Source: Paenibacillus sp. E222 (GTDB lineage Bacteria; Bacillota; Bacilli; Paenibacillales; Paenibacillaceae). From it: a DNA stretch of 64,000 bases. Position numbers and translations under genes: made by a program. Each line of letters starts with the position of its first letter. Positions within the stretch are counted from its first letter, which is position 1. The stretch spans positions 4,030,001 through 4,094,000 of the forward strand of contig NZ_CP058552.1 in NCBI RefSeq assembly GCF_013401555.1, written 5' to 3'. The notes beneath the pieces were generated by a model. That model had not been told where the DNA came from. It did no database searches and saw only the letters and a program-made list of their open reading frames with translations. This document shows positions 18,821-28,040 of this stretch, piece by piece.

Positions 18821-19963
18821 TTATAGCAACGTAGCAAGTGCTTCTGGTGAAAAGGCCTGAATTTCATTCACACGGCCATCACGGATTTTCACGGCCCACG
18901 TCGGATCAGCAAGTAGTGCGCGTCCAACGGCAACCAGATCAAATTCCTCCTGTTCCAACCGATGAAGAAGATCATCCAAATCCTTATGTCCTGCACCTTT
19001 ACCTTCCGTATAGAGACTGGTGAATTCATTATCCAGACCGACAGAGCCCACAGCTATCGTTGGTTTGCCTGTCAGTTTTTTCACCCAGCCAGCAAATCCA
19101 AGTTTCGAACTATCAAATTCCGGCTCCCAGAAACGTCGGGTAGAGCAGTGGAATATATCGACGCCGGCCTCTACCAGCACATTCAGGAATTGCTCCAGCT
19201 TATCCGGTGTGTCCAGCGGTTTGACGTCATAATCACTCATTTTCCACTGCGACAAACGGATGGCAATCGGATAATCGGGACCCACGGCTGTACGAATGGC
19301 TTGAATAAGTTCGGTAGCGAATTGCGTTCGCTTGATAAGATCGCCGCCATAGCGGTCTGTCCGTGTATTTGTTCTGTCCCAGAAGAATTGGTCAACCAGG
19401 TAACCATGTGCTCCTTGAATTTCAATGCCGTCAAACCCAAGCCGTTTGGCATGAACTGCTGCGTCCACAAAAGCTTGAATGATGTTGACGATTTCCGCCT
19501 CGGTCATTGGTGCACCGGTCAAGTTTCCCTCAAGATCAATACCGGACGGCCCAATGGACGGAACTTCCGGATAAGGCTGTGATCCCGCTGGACGAGCCAT
19601 ACCCATATGCCAGAGCTGTGGAAAAATCTTGCCCCCGGCTTCATGGACTTGTCTGACGACTTCTGCCCAGCCGTTTAATGCTTCTTCGCCATGAAAACGG
19701 GGCACGCGTGGTTCGCTGGTTGCCGCCGGATGGTCAATAGTTACACCTTCGGTAATAATAAGTCCGACACCATTTTCGGCACGTCTGCGATAATAAGCTG
19801 CTACATCGGAGCCTGGCACACCATCTGGTGAGAAAGCCCGACCCATTGCGGGCATAACGATACGTGACTGCAGGGTTAAATGATGAATTGTATAAGGTTG
19901 AAACAGTTTTTCCGTCGATTGGACTTGTTGCTGCTGATGATTACTCAAGTCAAACACCTCCAT
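18821..19963 (-). CDS. NADH:flavin oxidoreductase, Old Yellow Enzyme family
   Basis: FMN-containing ene-reductase of the OYE/NemA/2,4-dienoyl-CoA reductase family, 380 residues, a single TIM barrel. Visible are RIVMPAMGRAF near the N-terminus, IITEGVTIDHPAA, PQLWHMGMARP with the active-site His, the substrate-binding DAAVHAKRLGFDGIEIQGAHGYLVDQFFWDRTNTRTDRYGG signature, and the C-terminal phosphate-binding VGRALLADP. ATG 19963 has GGAGGTG nine bases before it; the longer frame to 20005 is not needed. It is divergent from a TetR gene, which is probably its repressor; such pairs commonly respond to electrophiles. Confidence 0.9.
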   Translation of the reverse strand: MEVFDLSNHQQQQVQSTEKLFQPYTIHHLTLQSRIVMPAMGRAFSPDGVPGSDVAAYYRRRAENGVGLIITEGVTIDHPAATSEPRVPRFHGEEALNGWAEVVRQVHEAGGKIFPQLWHMGMARPAGSQPYPEVPSIGPSGIDLEGNLTGAPMTEAEIVNIIQAFVDAAVHAKRLGFDGIEIQGAHGYLVDQFFWDRTNTRTDRYGGDLIKRTQFATELIQAIRTAVGPDYPIAIRLSQWKMSDYDVKPLDTPDKLEQFLNVLVEAGVDIFHCSTRRFWEPEFDSSKLGFAGWVKKLTGKPTIAVGSVGLDNEFTSLYTEGKGAGHKDLDDLLHRLEQEEFDLVAVGRALLADPTWAVKIRDGRVNEIQAFSPEALATLL

Positions 19964-20031
19964 AATAGTGCACCTCCAAGCGGGGTACGAGTGCAATAGT
20001 ATCAATGGAGAATGCCTGTATCAACCGACGA

Positions 20032-20081
20032 TTTAACCAATGTGTTGCTTAAGCGAAGCGACCATAATAATGTTGGTTTAA
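20032..20081. promoter_or_regulatory. Candidate TetR operator (inverted repeat)
   Basis: TTTAACCAA at 20032-20040 and TTGGTTTAA at 20073-20081 form an exact 9-bp inverted repeat with 32 bp between. The second arm is part of the palindrome GGTTTAACC. It lies in the divergent gap between the reductase and the TetR gene, just upstream of the latter promoter. Confidence 0.4.
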
Positions 20082-20092
20082 CCCTGAATTAC

Positions 20093-20121
20093 TTGTTGAC
20101 CTAACAGGAGCTATTTATAAT
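20093..20121 (+). promoter_or_regulatory. Promoter of the TetR-family gene
   Basis: TTGTTG at 20093-20098, 17-bp spacer, perfect TATAAT at 20116-20121. Confidence 0.65.
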
Positions 20122-20173
20122 AGAGGCATTGAGAAGGTTGATTACAAGATCGATTAAAAGGGGTACTTTGTAT

Positions 20174-20758
20174 ATGTCAGGTGAGTTTTCTCCAAATCCC
20201 AATGACCCGCGGGTGATTCGAACCCGTCAATTAATTCAGGATGCGTTTTTTTATCATTTGAATAAAAAGGATTTCTCTGCTATCACGGTTCAGGATATTA
20301 CGCAAAAAGCGACGATTAACCGGGCCACATTTTATGCCCATTTTGCAGACAAATATGAACTGCTTGAATCCGTTTTGTCCTATGCTTTCCAAGAATATGT
20401 GCTCAAACAGATTGATGTAGAGGCACATTTGACCGAAGAGACCTTGAAGCAACTGGTGATCTCGTTATGTAATTATCATGATTCAAGCAACCAGTGTATC
20501 AAGAAATATGAGTCCGTAGCGCCAATCTTTGAGGAAAACATTAAGGCTCAGTTAGAAAAGCTTGTTCTGGAGCTTGCCATGAGTCAAACACATGGTGCGG
20601 AGCCACCCAGAACATTGGCGTATTTGGCAACGATGCTGAGCTGGTCGATCTATGGGGTGACGTATCGTTGGAATCTGGAGGAGAGGCAGGAATCCCCGGC
20701 TGAGTTGGCCGAGCGAGTGGTGCCGTTTATGATGAATGGAACAGGTTTGCTGAATTAA
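20174..20758 (+). CDS. TetR/AcrR family transcriptional regulator
   Basis: Repressor-type regulator, 194 residues. The N-terminal helix-turn-helix reads FSAITVQDITQKATINRATFYAHFADKYELLESVL (about residues 33-67), a textbook TetR signature. The C-terminal ligand domain is diverged, with a WSIYGVTYRW segment near the end that suits a hydrophobic ligand. ATG 20174 has GGGG 11 bp upstream; the longer frame from 20129 adds 15 basic residues. It is divergent from the OYE-family reductase and probably represses it and itself. Confidence 0.88.
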   Translation: MSGEFSPNPNDPRVIRTRQLIQDAFFYHLNKKDFSAITVQDITQKATINRATFYAHFADKYELLESVLSYAFQEYVLKQIDVEAHLTEETLKQLVISLCNYHDSSNQCIKKYESVAPIFEENIKAQLEKLVLELAMSQTHGAEPPRTLAYLATMLSWSIYGVTYRWNLEERQESPAELAERVVPFMMNGTGLLN

Positions 20759-20810
20759 CGAACGGTAGAATTGAAGGATAGAGGATATCTATAAGGATAA
20801 GGGTAGAGAG

Positions 20811-20842
20811 AAAGAGCAGATGGGATCTGCTCTTTTTGTTTT
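20811..20842 (+). terminator. Terminator of the TetR-family gene
   Basis: AAAGAGCAGAT and ATCTGCTCTTT form an 11-bp perfect stem with a GGG loop, then a T-rich tail. Confidence 0.85.
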
Positions 20843-20906
20843 GATAATATCGATAGAACTTATAGTAAAGATGACATATCCATATAAGCATTTACGTCAG
20901 ATGTAA

Positions 20907-22160
20907 TTACCTAGACAACTTCATCGGAAGGCTTGTTAAAGATTGTCCGGCCGCAGAAGCGGTCAGGTTTTCCTCCAGATTGAATCCTTGCACGGGTTCA
21001 ATGCTGGTGAACGTTTTGAGAAATGCGGTCAGTACAATTTTGGCCTCTAGACGGGCCAGAGGAGCCCCCAGACAGAAGTGAGTACCAAAACCAAACGCAA
21101 GCTGTTTATTATTGTTCGCTCGATGAATATTCAAAGTGAACGGATCTTCGAACATGGTCTCATCCATATTGGCTGCACTCATCCACGCCACGATAGCGTC
21201 TCCCTTTTTCAGTTTAACTCCGAGCAGATCGTTATCCTCTTTGACCATACGGTCCATTTTGCTGATGTGAAAGCGATATCTCAGCATTTCCTCTACCGCG
21301 GCGGGGACAAGCTCAAGGTTATCCCTGAGTTCGGCATACAATTCCGGTTGGTCATACAGAAGAGCATAGAACGAGTTGGCCAGCAGGTTGCTTGTGGTTT
21401 CTATGTCGGCTCCCAGAATAAACATGGTGGTTCGCACGATCTCTTCATCCGTAAAGTGCTCGCCATCCAATTCCACCTGAATCAGGTCCGATATGATATC
21501 TTCTCCCAGATTGGACCTTTTGGACACAACGAAGGGATACAAGTACTTGAAATATTCTTCCCCGGCTATCTTTTTCATTTCGTTAATTTGATCAAAAGTG
21601 GCATCGGTAGTAGGCATAAACATGGTGTCCACCCAATCCTTGAACAAATGACGATCTTTGGAAGGAATGCCGAGCAGGTCCGACATGATAATGACAGGAA
21701 ACATGCTTGTATAAGCTTCAACAATGTCCACTTCTGATTGACCTTCAAATTCGCTGATCAGCTCTTCAGCCACAGCCTCGATTCTCGGTTCCCAGAGCTT
21801 GAGACTTCTGGGTGTAAATGCACTTGCCAGCAATGATCTCCGCTTGCGATGTTCCGGCGGATCTACGTTGTGAATATCCAGCTTGTCCGGCATGTGATGC
21901 TCACTGTCCGCACCTTCTTCTTCACTTGAATATCCCACGTTAACAATAGATCTTTTTCTCACACTGGAGAAGTGCTCGTGATCATTAAGCACGGTTTTGA
22001 CAAGATCATACCTGAATACATGCCAGGAATCGGTCTCTTCATTGTAGATGACGGGTTCCTGATTCAACATGCTGCGATACCAACGGTAGGGACTGAATTC
22101 TTCTTCTTTCGATTGGAAATTCGTGATTTCAGACAGAGAAATAATAGAGCTCTTCGTCAT
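20907..22160 (-). CDS. Cytochrome P450
   Basis: Soluble bacterial P450 monooxygenase, 417 residues. The heme-thiolate motif is FGFGTHFCLGAPLARLEA with Cys at about residue 363. The I-helix oxygen-binding region is ILGADIETTSNLLA, and the K-helix ExxR is EEMLRYR. No membrane anchor is seen, as usual for bacterial P450s that take electrons from a ferredoxin or flavodoxin; no reductase partner is encoded nearby. Fatty acids or small terpenoids are usual substrates in related Bacillus enzymes. ATG 22160 follows AAGGAGG; the longer frame to 22298 runs into the divergent gene. It is divergent from the YhgE-like membrane gene. Confidence 0.92.
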   Translation of the reverse strand: MTKSSIISLSEITNFQSKEEEFSPYRWYRSMLNQEPVIYNEETDSWHVFRYDLVKTVLNDHEHFSSVRKRSIVNVGYSSEEEGADSEHHMPDKLDIHNVDPPEHRKRRSLLASAFTPRSLKLWEPRIEAVAEELISEFEGQSEVDIVEAYTSMFPVIIMSDLLGIPSKDRHLFKDWVDTMFMPTTDATFDQINEMKKIAGEEYFKYLYPFVVSKRSNLGEDIISDLIQVELDGEHFTDEEIVRTTMFILGADIETTSNLLANSFYALLYDQPELYAELRDNLELVPAAVEEMLRYRFHISKMDRMVKEDNDLLGVKLKKGDAIVAWMSAANMDETMFEDPFTLNIHRANNNKQLAFGFGTHFCLGAPLARLEAKIVLTAFLKTFTSIEPVQGFNLEENLTASAAGQSLTSLPMKLSR

Positions 22161-22257
22161 TCGTTTCGCCTCCTTGGTTGGTCTCATTGACAAATATAAC
22201 AAACAAGAGTACTTTAATTCAAGTAGTTTAAATTGAGATAACAAGGTGGAATAGAGA

Positions 22258-23415
22258 GTGAAGAACATACTGAAGCACGGTGGAGTCAAGGCAGGCATAT
22301 TTATGATCGTTTTTTACCAAATTGTAATGTTGACCGTTTTCATGTCGGGGTATAGCGCAATCCCCAAAAATGTAACGAATCTTACGGTCGCTATTGTCAA
22401 CGAAGACCAGCAATCCGGAACTGAATTTGTACAAAAGTTGCAAGAACAATTGCCATTTAAAGTCGTTACCAACGAATCATTAGAACAGGCGAAGACGGGG
22501 CTGGAAGACCGGGATATTCATATGATCATACGTATACCGGGTGATTTTACGGAGAAACTGTCTGAACAGGACGGTAAAGCTCAGTTACAATACCTGATTA
22601 ATGAATCGAACCCAACAACAATCACGAGCTCCATGAAAAATGTGGCAGCTGAAATCACCGCGCAGATGGGTGCACAGGTTCAGGCACAGAGCTTCGAGGG
22701 TGTGTTGAGCAGTATGCAAATTCCTGCCGAGCAATCGAAACAGATTGTGGAATCCACTATGGGCAAAGTGTCATCCGACATCGTTCTGAGCAATCCGCAG
22801 CCAGCAGGCATGCAGAATCAGATGGCACCGATGTTCATCACCATGGCGCTCTATGTTGGAGCCATGATCTATGCGATGCAAAGCATTGGCGGAATGAAGC
22901 AGCTGCAAGGACAAATGGGGAAATGGAACGCATTTTTTGCAATGCGAGGTACGAATTTGCTTGTTTCCATCGTTGCTCCACTCGTAGGGATCGGCATTTA
23001 TTTTATGGTGCAGGGGTATGGCGTGGACGTGTTTATGAAAATGTGGATGGTCCACAGTTTACAGCTGTTTGTGTCAATTGAGTTCACCAGCATCTTTATC
23101 ATGCTTCTCGGTCAAGGCGGAATGCTGGTCAATATGATATTTGTACTCAGCCAGTCCATTGCAAACGGGACGTCCATGTCACCGGAGATGATGCCAGCAT
23201 ATTTCAAATTCGTGAGTCAAATTACACCGATGTTCTATTCAACACATCTGGATTATAATATTCTCTTTGGCGGAGGGAAGACGGTAGAATATGCGGTTGG
23301 ACTGGCATTGGTGGGCTTGGGAGCCTTTGTGATCAATACAGCCATTCATCATTTCAAAAAAGCCAAACAGACTGATATAACACAGGAGCCTGTACAACAG
23401 CCCGTTATGATATAA
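22258..23415 (+). CDS. ABC-2/YhgE-Pip-like membrane protein
   Basis: A 385-residue integral membrane protein with one N-terminal helix (IFMIVFYQIVMLTVFMSGY), a large extracytoplasmic segment (about residues 35-190, with VAIVNEDQQSGTEF, typical of the YhgE/Pip and ABC-2 exporter family), then a block of five to six helices. Such proteins act in export of drugs, lipids or phage-receptor functions; no partner ATPase gene is next to it. The GTG start follows AAGGTGG. The PadR regulator gene lies 71 bp downstream on the same strand, which suggests substrate-responsive control of this protein. Confidence 0.75.
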   Translation: MKNILKHGGVKAGIFMIVFYQIVMLTVFMSGYSAIPKNVTNLTVAIVNEDQQSGTEFVQKLQEQLPFKVVTNESLEQAKTGLEDRDIHMIIRIPGDFTEKLSEQDGKAQLQYLINESNPTTITSSMKNVAAEITAQMGAQVQAQSFEGVLSSMQIPAEQSKQIVESTMGKVSSDIVLSNPQPAGMQNQMAPMFITMALYVGAMIYAMQSIGGMKQLQGQMGKWNAFFAMRGTNLLVSIVAPLVGIGIYFMVQGYGVDVFMKMWMVHSLQLFVSIEFTSIFIMLLGQGGMLVNMIFVLSQSIANGTSMSPEMMPAYFKFVSQITPMFYSTHLDYNILFGGGKTVEYAVGLALVGLGAFVINTAIHHFKKAKQTDITQEPVQQPVMI

Positions 23416-23486
23416 AATAGAAGTGATAAGGGTAGGCGATCAGGAAGAAGCTGTACCCTTGGAAGAGCAGAATGGGGGCAGTCACA

Positions 23487-24032
23487 ATGTCGATTCAAAT
23501 TTTTATACTCGGTGCACTAAGTGAGGGGAATTGTTATCCCTATGATATTAAGAAACGAATTGGGAAACATCTGGATCAAACGGATGCCAAGATTACGGAA
23601 GGCACCATTTATTATAATTTTGAAGTGTTGCTGAAGAAGGGCCTGATCGAGAAGGTTGAAACGATTCAGACTGAAAATCGACCGGATAAAACGACATATG
23701 GAATCACCGAAAAAGGACGTCAGTCCCTTGAAGAGAGCATATATAAGGTGTTTCAGAAGTTTACGAATGTACAGTCCTTATACGCTGCGTTGGTTCATTT
23801 GGATAAGGTGGATAATCAGAAAATCGCATATTTGATTGAGGATATTATTGAGAAGATGAATAAGAGGCTGGAATACATTGATTCTCATACACCTCAGGAG
23901 ATTGATGTGCAGGAGGATCTGAAAGATGCACTCCTGTTAATGCGAGATCATGCCTACCACTCTATTCAAAGTGATATAATCTGGCTACAGAAGCTGCTGC
24001 ATCATGTTCAGAGCAGAGTATTAAAAAGCTGA
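23487..24032 (+). CDS. PadR family transcriptional regulator
   Basis: Winged-helix regulator, 181 residues. The N-terminal PadR domain reads MSIQIFILGALSEGNCYPYDIKKRI, with TEGTIYYNFEVLLKKGLIEKV and the wing TTYGITEKGRQSLEE. The C-terminal half is helical (dimerisation). ATG 23487 has GGGGG eight bases upstream and gives the usual PadR start; ATG 23472 is less likely. It probably controls the membrane-protein gene before it. Confidence 0.88.
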   Translation: MSIQIFILGALSEGNCYPYDIKKRIGKHLDQTDAKITEGTIYYNFEVLLKKGLIEKVETIQTENRPDKTTYGITEKGRQSLEESIYKVFQKFTNVQSLYAALVHLDKVDNQKIAYLIEDIIEKMNKRLEYIDSHTPQEIDVQEDLKDALLLMRDHAYHSIQSDIIWLQKLLHHVQSRVLKS

Positions 24033-24062
24033 ATAACTTGTTAAAGGAATGAGGAGGAGAAA

Positions 24063-24374
24063 ATGATGTATGAACATTTGGTCGCATTTAAATTGAACGA
24101 TAAAATCACTACGGTCAAACAGCAAGAATTGGTGGCTCAATTGCTCGCTTTACAGGAACAAATTCCTGGAATTGTGGATCTGACCGCAGGCGTTAATGTA
24201 ACAGAGGAGACGGATCATATTCAGGGCTTCACACTTGGCCTGAGAGTGACGTTTGAAGATCAGGAGGCACTGCGTGCTTATGGCCCGCATCCTGCACATC
24301 AGGCATTTGTAACCTCTCTGAATGAGTGGGTGGAGAATGTAATTGTGGTCGATTATCCGATCCCCTCAAGATGA
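24063..24374 (+). CDS. Dabb (stress-responsive alpha/beta barrel) family protein
   Basis: A 103-residue dimeric alpha/beta-barrel protein. The start MMYEHLVAFKLND, the central GIVDLTAGVNVTEE, LGLRVTFEDQEALRAYGPHPAHQAFV and the end VVDYPI match the Dabb family closely (typical HLVxFK, YxxHPxHxxF, and WVEN...VxDY). Members are stress-induced or act as small cyclases; no function can be assigned here. GAGGAGGAG precedes the ATG. It lies 30 bp after the PadR gene and may be co-transcribed, ending at the terminator at 24426. Confidence 0.85.
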   Translation: MMYEHLVAFKLNDKITTVKQQELVAQLLALQEQIPGIVDLTAGVNVTEETDHIQGFTLGLRVTFEDQEALRAYGPHPAHQAFVTSLNEWVENVIVVDYPIPSR

Positions 24375-24425
24375 GGGGCTTGGAATCACTGGTTGCCTGA
24401 AATAGCTGTTTAATGGTTTATTGAA

Positions 24426-24467
24426 ATAACAAAAAGCACTGAACCCGGTTCAGTGCTTTTTGTTATT
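24426..24467. terminator. Bidirectional terminator
   Basis: AATAACAAAAAGCACTGAACC pairs with GGTTCAGTGCTTTTTGTTATT. It is a near-perfect 20-bp stem with A-runs and T-runs on the two sides, between the convergent Dabb and SLH genes. Confidence 0.9.
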
Positions 24468-24491
24468 TATCAGTGTTTCTGATGTTATCCC

Positions 24492-25547
24492 TCATATGGT
24501 AAAAACCGCGTAGATTTTCCAGGTGTTATCATCCATTTTCTTGAGCCTATACAACCCGTCTAATGAAATGGTTTCTTCGTTTAGGTCCTTACCTGCATTG
24601 ATGCTCGTTTTAATTTTGCCGCCATTCGCTTCCAATACGGCATATTGATTGGAGCGCTCCACAATGGAGAAAACAGGTTTGGAGATCCAATCAATATCCA
24701 TCTGGCTTTGCTCATCCAGAGCGGATGTCAGATCTTCAAGTGAAGTGAGATTAAAGGAGAGCTGATAACCGGTGTAATATGTAGCATAGATATCAGACAC
24801 TTGATTGTAGCTGTGTTCAGACATCGACGTAATCTCCTGTTCGGTTGCGTTGGAAGCCAGAGTAATCAGTTCAGTTGTATCAGGAAGCTGGGTTTGTTCC
24901 AAACGTAAAGCCCGCTCTAGCATGACAACCGATTGGGCGCGAGTGGCTTTCGCAAACGGTTGAAACGTGGTGGTCGTCATACCCGAAACGATCCCTGCTT
25001 GACTTGCTTTTGCAATGGCCGAGGCTGCGTAATAGTTGGGGACATCCTTAAAGGTTTTGGCAGAGCCTCCAAATTGGATGGAGCTGGAGAAAGTCCGTAC
25101 AACCATAACGGCAATATCTCCGCGGGTGATAGGGAGATCTGGACCAAATTCAGTACTGGATATGCCTCCAACTACGCCAAGTGAACTAGCGATCCGGACC
25201 GCATCGGCATACCATTTGCCTGCGTTCACATCATTAAAGGCTTTCCCTTGAGCAGTGCTATGTAGCCCTGCCGCCTGTACAAGAATAGAAACAAATTCTG
25301 CACGGGTAATGGGATGATTGGGCTTGAGAGCCACTTCGCCAGTACTTAGGGGATACCCGTTTAGTAAATCAGCATTAACGAAGTTGTCAAGGGTATCGTA
25401 TGCCCAGTGATCGTCAATGTCTGTTGGATAGTATAAGTCCAACGATTTGTAGGAATCGGCAGCAGCGGCCTTATTCCAAGGACAGGCTAGTAACACTAAA
25501 AGCATGGTTAAGTAAAATAGGGTGATACCTTTAAAATTTTGTCTCAT
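24492..25547 (-). CDS. SLH-domain cell-surface protein
   Basis: Exported protein anchored to secondary cell-wall polymer by S-layer homology domains. The 351 residues begin with a signal peptide (basic start, FYLTMLLVLLACPW core, cleavage near AAAADS), then three SLH repeats: DIDDHWAYDTLDNFVNADLLNGYP (about 40-95), FNDVNAGKWYADAVRIASSLGVVGG (about 103-160), and FKDVPNYYAASAIAKASQAGIVSG (about 165-225), each with the TRAEFV or TRGDIAV type motif. The C-terminal 120 residues are a small domain of unknown fold. It stands alone between a terminator and a 354-bp gap. Confidence 0.92.
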   Translation of the reverse strand: MRQNFKGITLFYLTMLLVLLACPWNKAAAADSYKSLDLYYPTDIDDHWAYDTLDNFVNADLLNGYPLSTGEVALKPNHPITRAEFVSILVQAAGLHSTAQGKAFNDVNAGKWYADAVRIASSLGVVGGISSTEFGPDLPITRGDIAVMVVRTFSSSIQFGGSAKTFKDVPNYYAASAIAKASQAGIVSGMTTTTFQPFAKATRAQSVVMLERALRLEQTQLPDTTELITLASNATEQEITSMSEHSYNQVSDIYATYYTGYQLSFNLTSLEDLTSALDEQSQMDIDWISKPVFSIVERSNQYAVLEANGGKIKTSINAGKDLNEETISLDGLYRLKKMDDNTWKIYAVFTI

Positions 25548-25901
25548 CTAGGAAGTTCCTCCCGAATTTCTCAAATTTGCCGTTAATCATCATAACAGAG
25601 ATCAAGAGATTGATCTAAAGGAAATCTTTACTACTAAATCGTGACGTGTATTTATCCTTGGCGAAGAAGTATGAAGAGTGCAACGTTATTCAACTTTTGT
25701 TGTTATATTAACTGACATATAATAGGTCGATTATGTGTTAATTTTGTATAAGAAGCATAAAAAGACTGAATCTATTTATATTTTGTAACAATTCCGCAAC
25801 ATGAATCATGGAACTTGAAGCAATTGTTTATATAATGTGAATTAACATAACATGATTTTTGCAGCGGTAAAGTGATTCTAAATTACAGGGGGCAGGTAGG
25901 G
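25548..25901. other. AT-rich divergent gap without a gene
   Basis: This gap separates the SLH gene and the NCS2 permease. It holds no credible frame. A TATAAT at 25831-25836, with a weak TGGAAC 16 bp before it, could be the permease promoter. I looked for a purine riboswitch and did not find its conserved core. Confidence 0.5.
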
Positions 25902-27218
25902 ATGAGAGAAACCAAGAGAATGAGGATTTTTTCACTGGGAATTCAGCACGTATTGGCGATGTATGCCGGGGCCATTTTGGTTCCGCTGCTTGTGGGGAGG
26001 GCGCTAAACCTGACTGCAGAACAATTGGCGTACCTGGTATCGATTGACCTGTTAACCTGTGGTATCGCGACATGGCTTCAAGCACGTAAAGGGAAGCACT
26101 TGGGGATTGGCTTGCCAGCAGTTCTTGGAAGCTCATTTGTTGCTGTGACTCCCATGATTGCGATTGGATCACAATATGGAATTCCGGCCATTTACGGTTC
26201 CATCATAGCAGCAGGGATATTCATCGTAATATGTGCTGTCTTCTTTAGTAAAATCGTCAAACTGTTTCCTCCCGTCGTGATTGGAACAGTCGTAACCATT
26301 ATTGGTCTGGCGTTGATTCCAACCGGCATCAAAAACATGGCAGGCGGAGCAAACAGCGAAAATTTCGGAAGTCTGGACAATCTGGCTCTCTCTTTCGGGG
26401 TGCTGCTCTTCATTCTGGTGCTGAATCGATATGCTCGCGGCTTTGTCAAATCCCTCGCAGTCCTCCTTGGTATTATTGTGGGTACCCTCGTCGCTGCCCT
26501 CATGGGGAAAGTGAATTTCAGCTCTGTACAGGAAGCCTCCTGGTTCCATTTGCCCCAGCCCTTTTATTTTGGATGGCCTACCTTCGAAATCGGTCCGATC
26601 ATTACCATGATTATTGTCGGCACCGTTGTCATTATCGAATCTACAGGTGTGTTTATGGCCTTGAGCAAAATCTGTGATCAACCGATTAACGAAAAGGATT
26701 TGGCACGAGGATACCGCGCAGAAGGTCTGGCATTTGTACTTGGTGGTATCTTCAATGCTTTTCCGTATAACACATTTGCTCAGAATGTCGGTTTGGTTCA
26801 GCTCTCCAAAGTGAAAACGACCAATGTGGTTGTTGCAGCCGGAGGTATTCTGATTTTTCTTGGACTGATCCCCAAAGTTGCGGCATTCGCAACGATTATT
26901 CCCAGCGCGGTACTCGGCGGGGCAACGGTTGTTCTGTTCGGCATGGTAGTCTCATCCGGGATTAAAATGCTGCAACAGGTGGATTTCAGCAAGCAAACGA
27001 ATCTGTTAATTGTTGCTTGTTCGGTATCGCTCGGCCTTGGCGTTACGGCTGTACCTGATCTGTTTGTCCAGCTGCCTCAAAGTATTCGCATTATTGTTAG
27101 TGATGGTATTATCACAGGTAGTCTGTGTGCCATCCTTCTCAATATCTTCTTTAACCTTGGATTAAAAAAAGAGAGTCTGCCCGTACAGCCTGTACAGGCT
27201 CAAGAAGCACATACGTAA
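25902..27218 (+). CDS. NCS2 family nucleobase permease, xanthine/uric-acid type
   Basis: Membrane symporter of the nucleobase:cation symporter-2 family, 438 residues with about 14 hydrophobic segments. The signature QHVLAMYAGAILVPLLVG, the QHVLA histidine, VLGSSFVAVTPMI, and the motif IVIIESTGVFMALSKICDQPIN with the ion/base-binding Glu are all typical. The NNMAGG-type turn appears as IKNMAGG. The end is a short hydrophilic tail. The close relatives I recall transport xanthine or urate; uracil permeases differ. ATG 25902 has GGGGG nine bases upstream. It is a single-gene unit. Confidence 0.87.
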   Translation: MRETKRMRIFSLGIQHVLAMYAGAILVPLLVGRALNLTAEQLAYLVSIDLLTCGIATWLQARKGKHLGIGLPAVLGSSFVAVTPMIAIGSQYGIPAIYGSIIAAGIFIVICAVFFSKIVKLFPPVVIGTVVTIIGLALIPTGIKNMAGGANSENFGSLDNLALSFGVLLFILVLNRYARGFVKSLAVLLGIIVGTLVAALMGKVNFSSVQEASWFHLPQPFYFGWPTFEIGPIITMIIVGTVVIIESTGVFMALSKICDQPINEKDLARGYRAEGLAFVLGGIFNAFPYNTFAQNVGLVQLSKVKTTNVVVAAGGILIFLGLIPKVAAFATIIPSAVLGGATVVLFGMVVSSGIKMLQQVDFSKQTNLLIVACSVSLGLGVTAVPDLFVQLPQSIRIIVSDGIITGSLCAILLNIFFNLGLKKESLPVQPVQAQEAHT

Positions 27219-27259
27219 AATTGTCTTGTTACCAGGTATGCGATCTGAATAAATGGAAC

Positions 27260-27331
27260 AGACCCAAGATGGTATTCATTGAGGTGGAATGATCGGAATG
27301 ACACCCCTCGCAGTGAACCTTTTGGGTCTTT
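27260..27331 (+). terminator. Long branched terminator-like structure after the permease
   Basis: AGACCCAA pairs with TTGGGTCT, enclosing further pairings (TCATTG with CAGTGA, and GAGGTG with CACCCCTC). It is followed only by TTTATG, so the U-run is short. It is probably the permease terminator, but the architecture is unusual. Confidence 0.45.
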
Positions 27332-27375
27332 ATGTTGGGTAAACTGCAGAGTCCGTAGAGTAAAATCGGGTATTT

Positions 27376-27816
27376 TTATTCAACATACCCCGGAAGCTTT
27401 TCCCCTGTGATAAGTTCGAAAAGTTTGGCAGATTTCTTCTTAGTTAATTGAACATAAGTAGGCTTGCTTTCAATAATGATTTCAACTTGATCCTGATTAG
27501 GACTGATCCAGAGGCTATAGATGACACTTTTATCTGAGGAATCTGTGTTCTTTTTCTCGAAAAAGAATTTATAATCCGGAGGCCGTACCATATCCGCTAT
27601 AGTATTGTTCGATGGGATAGAGGCGGTGATGTTCCTGATGGCTTGCACCTGTGCTGGATCGGTAATTTTTCTATACAGGGTGTATTGATTGGAGTTCTCA
27701 ACCGGTTGTTGAACGATAACCTGATTTCCCTTTGATTGTATGTTGTCCGCTGAACACCCGGTAAGGCACATAAATAAAAGCGTCACACAGCCAATCACAT
27801 AGATATATTTTCTCAA
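27376..27816 (-). CDS. Hypothetical lipoprotein
   Basis: A 146-residue secreted lipoprotein that I do not recognise. The signal peptide ends in a clear lipobox (LTGC at about residues 18-21), so it is probably attached to the outer face of the membrane. The mature part is soluble and Lys-rich, with several short beta-like segments (KVIYSLWISPNQDQVEIIIES). No enzymatic motif is seen. It is transcribed alone, opposite to selO. Confidence 0.8.
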   Translation of the reverse strand: MRKYIYVIGCVTLLFMCLTGCSADNIQSKGNQVIVQQPVENSNQYTLYRKITDPAQVQAIRNITASIPSNNTIADMVRPPDYKFFFEKKNTDSSDKSVIYSLWISPNQDQVEIIIESKPTYVQLTKKKSAKLFELITGEKLPGYVE

Positions 27817-28040
27817 TCTGATCCCCCCTTGAAACTTAAACGGTGCCTGGGGTATGAAAGTTACAGCAGGATGAATGCAAAAGGGATATAAATATGCTAA
27901 AGTTTCATCATGAACATGCTACATGTTCTTCCCGTTGAATTTCCATGCGACTACATAAATGAGCATTGGTTCACAAGGCTAAAATAAAACGAAGAGATAT
28001 CCTGATATCGCTTGGTTACAGAAAAGGAGTTGTGATTACC

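Noticed and set aside
25548..25901. Purine riboswitch ahead of the NCS2 permease
   Set aside because: Looked for the conserved purine-aptamer loops and core; not found.
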